From Pseudomonadota bacterium (GTDB lineage: Bacteria > Pseudomonadota > Gammaproteobacteria > Steroidobacterales > Steroidobacteraceae), in contig JABBNZ010000023.1 in NCBI GenBank assembly GCA_019352035.1, forward strand, positions 1-46,983: a DNA stretch of 46,983 nucleotides. Reading direction: 5' to 3'. This document shows positions 46,084 through 46,983 of this stretch, piece by piece. Both the position numbers and the translations under genes were made by a program. Below the pieces are notes generated by a model, which saw only the letters and a program-made list of their open reading frames with translations, was not told the origin of the DNA and made no database searches. Within the stretch, counting starts at the first letter, position 1, and the number at the start of each line of letters is the position of its first letter.

Positions 46084-46692
46084 ATGAGACTCTTCTACTC
46101 GAGCGGCGCTTGCTCGCTCTCGCCCCACATCGTGGCCCGGGAGGCGGGCATCGAGCTGCGTCTGCAGAAGGTCGATCTGAAGACCAAGACCATGGCTTCG
46201 GAAGGGGACTTCCTGGCCGTCAATCCCAAGGGCTCCGTCCCGGCGCTGGAGCTCGACAATGGCGAGATCCTCACCGAGGGTCCCGTGATCGTCCAGTACC
46301 TCGCGGACTTGAAGCCCGAAACGGGCCTGGCGCCCCCCGCGGGGACGTTCGAGCGGTATCGGCTTCAGGAGTGGCTCGGCTACATCAACTCGGAGCTGCA
46401 CAAGAGCTATTCACCGTTGTTCCGGCCGGACACGCCGGCGCAGACCCGCGCGGAGCGGCAGGCCTATCTCAACAGGCGCTACACGCTGGTCGAGCAGCGG
46501 CTCGCGAGGCAGCCGTATCTGCTCGGCGCCGCCTTCACGGTCGCCGATGCGTATCTGTTCACGGTGACCAACTGGGCGGGAATCGTGAAGCTCGATCTGT
46601 CAGCGTTCCCCAAGCTTCAGGCTTTCCAGGAGCGCATCGCCGCGCGTCCCGCGGTGAAGGCTGCGATGAGTGCTGAAGGGCTGCTGCAATAA
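46084..46692 (+). CDS. gstA: Glutathione S-transferase (beta class)
   Basis: A 202-residue GST that conjugates glutathione to electrophiles. N-terminal thioredoxin fold: MRLFYSSGACSLSPHIVARE with the beta-class Cys10, then VNPKGSVPALELDNGEILTEG (cis-Pro and the glutathione site). The helical domain has SELHKSYSPLFRPDTP and the FTVADAYLFTV motif. Length and wording match E. coli GstA. The ATG at 46084 is favoured because it gives the standard N-terminus; an in-frame start at 46048 would add 12 residues. It lies 61 bp after the phosphatase-like lipoprotein gene. Confidence 0.96.
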   Translation: MRLFYSSGACSLSPHIVAREAGIELRLQKVDLKTKTMASEGDFLAVNPKGSVPALELDNGEILTEGPVIVQYLADLKPETGLAPPAGTFERYRLQEWLGYINSELHKSYSPLFRPDTPAQTRAERQAYLNRRYTLVEQRLARQPYLLGAAFTVADAYLFTVTNWAGIVKLDLSAFPKLQAFQERIAARPAVKAAMSAEGLLQ

Positions 46693-46693
46693 C

Positions 46694-46983
46694 ATGCGCA
46701 ATCCGCCGGCGCAGCGGCGACGCTGCGCCGGCGTCTCTGTATCCACGCTCGCGGCGGTGACCGTGATTCTCTCGGTTGCCGTCAGCGGCTGTGCGACCCG
46801 GCAGCCCGCGCCACCCGCGCCGAGTGCAGCGCCTGCCGCTTCCCTCCACCCCACGCGCCGCCTCGGCCAACCATTCGACGTCGTTCCGGCCAGGTCGCCT
46901 CTGGTCGTGCTCGTGTACAGGGCCGGTCCGCATGGCCGCGATGGTGGCGGGGATGCTACTGAGTGGGGCGGCGGTGGTGAGCA
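46694..46983 (+). CDS. Lipoprotein, N-terminal part (cut by window end)
   Basis: An open frame begins at ATG 46694, one base after the gstA stop, and runs to the window edge (96 codons). The first residues are MRNPPAQRRRCAGV, then a hydrophobic stretch ending in VAVSGC, a good lipobox. The following Ala/Pro-rich linker leads to GQPFDVVPARSPLVVLVYRAGP, which resembles the start of some periplasmic lipocalin-like domains, but this is weak. After about 46930 the residues become Gly-rich, and another frame reads MAAMVAGMLLSGAAVV from ATG 46932. The correct frame at the edge is therefore uncertain. Confidence 0.5.
   Translation, partial: MRNPPAQRRRCAGVSVSTLAAVTVILSVAVSGCATRQPAPPAPSAAPAASLHPTRRLGQPFDVVPARSPLVVLVYRAGPHGRDGGGDATEWGGGGE

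Overview
The window is about 47 kb of dense, GC-rich bacterial chromosome with no gene-free stretch above about 300 bases. Gene content suggests a free-living aerobic proteobacterium, most likely a gammaproteobacterium of the Steroidobacter/Nevskia/Xanthomonas type. The pointers are two TonB-dependent receptors, a cytochrome bo3 quinol oxidase operon, a beta-class glutathione S-transferase, Rieske and extradiol oxygenases, and Ku. This placement is inferred from gene types only. I see no tRNA, rRNA, CRISPR, phage or insertion-sequence signature.

Layout. 1-4.8 kb: tripartite RND efflux operon (TolC-like end, adaptor, permease), with a one-base frameshift in the permease near 2355. 4.9-9.3 kb: secreted CHRD protein, membrane diguanylate cyclase, phosphoketolase. 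9.3-16.5 kb: redox and housekeeping genes (metallo-hydrolase, flavodoxin-like protein, aldo/keto reductase, Old Yellow Enzyme, FmdB-like protein with K+ channel, serine/threonine dehydratase-type PLP enzyme, DUF2459 lipoprotein). 16.5-20.6 kb: cyoABCD on the minus strand, without cyoE. 20.8-29.1 kb: TetR regulator divergent from a Rieske oxygenase, a PYROXD2/phytoene-desaturase-like flavoenzyme, a TPR-sulfotransferase and a TonB-dependent receptor. 29.2-31.9 kb: Lrp/AsnC regulator divergent from ornithine cyclodeaminase and arginase, an arginine-to-proline route. 32-34.7 kb: Ku, a MerR-HTH/TPR fusion, and a DODA-type extradiol dioxygenase. 34.7-36.2 kb: WrbA and an alpha/beta hydrolase. 36.3-43.2 kb: IclR regulator divergent from a citryl-CoA-lyase-like protein, a CaiB/BaiF CoA-transferase, a second TonB receptor, a VOC protein and a MetE-like protein. 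43.2-47 kb: O-methyltransferase, aldo/keto reductase, phosphatase-like lipoprotein, GstA, and a lipoprotein cut by the window edge.

The most interesting part is the IclR region. Four copies of one palindromic pattern, TTCG-N5-CGAA, lie at 36173, 37081, 37140 and 37159. They sit against the start codons of the hydrolase, the iclR gene and the lyase-like gene, so they look like operators of one small regulon. The regulated genes suggest outer-membrane uptake, CoA activation and C-C cleavage of an unknown acid, with a VOC and a MetE-like enzyme at the end. The lyase-like protein has Ser where citrate synthases have the catalytic Asp. A second regulatory signal is a 21-bp phased TTGC/GCAA array between the lrp-like gene and ornithine cyclodeaminase. 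A third is a sigma-54-like -24/-12 element upstream of ku.
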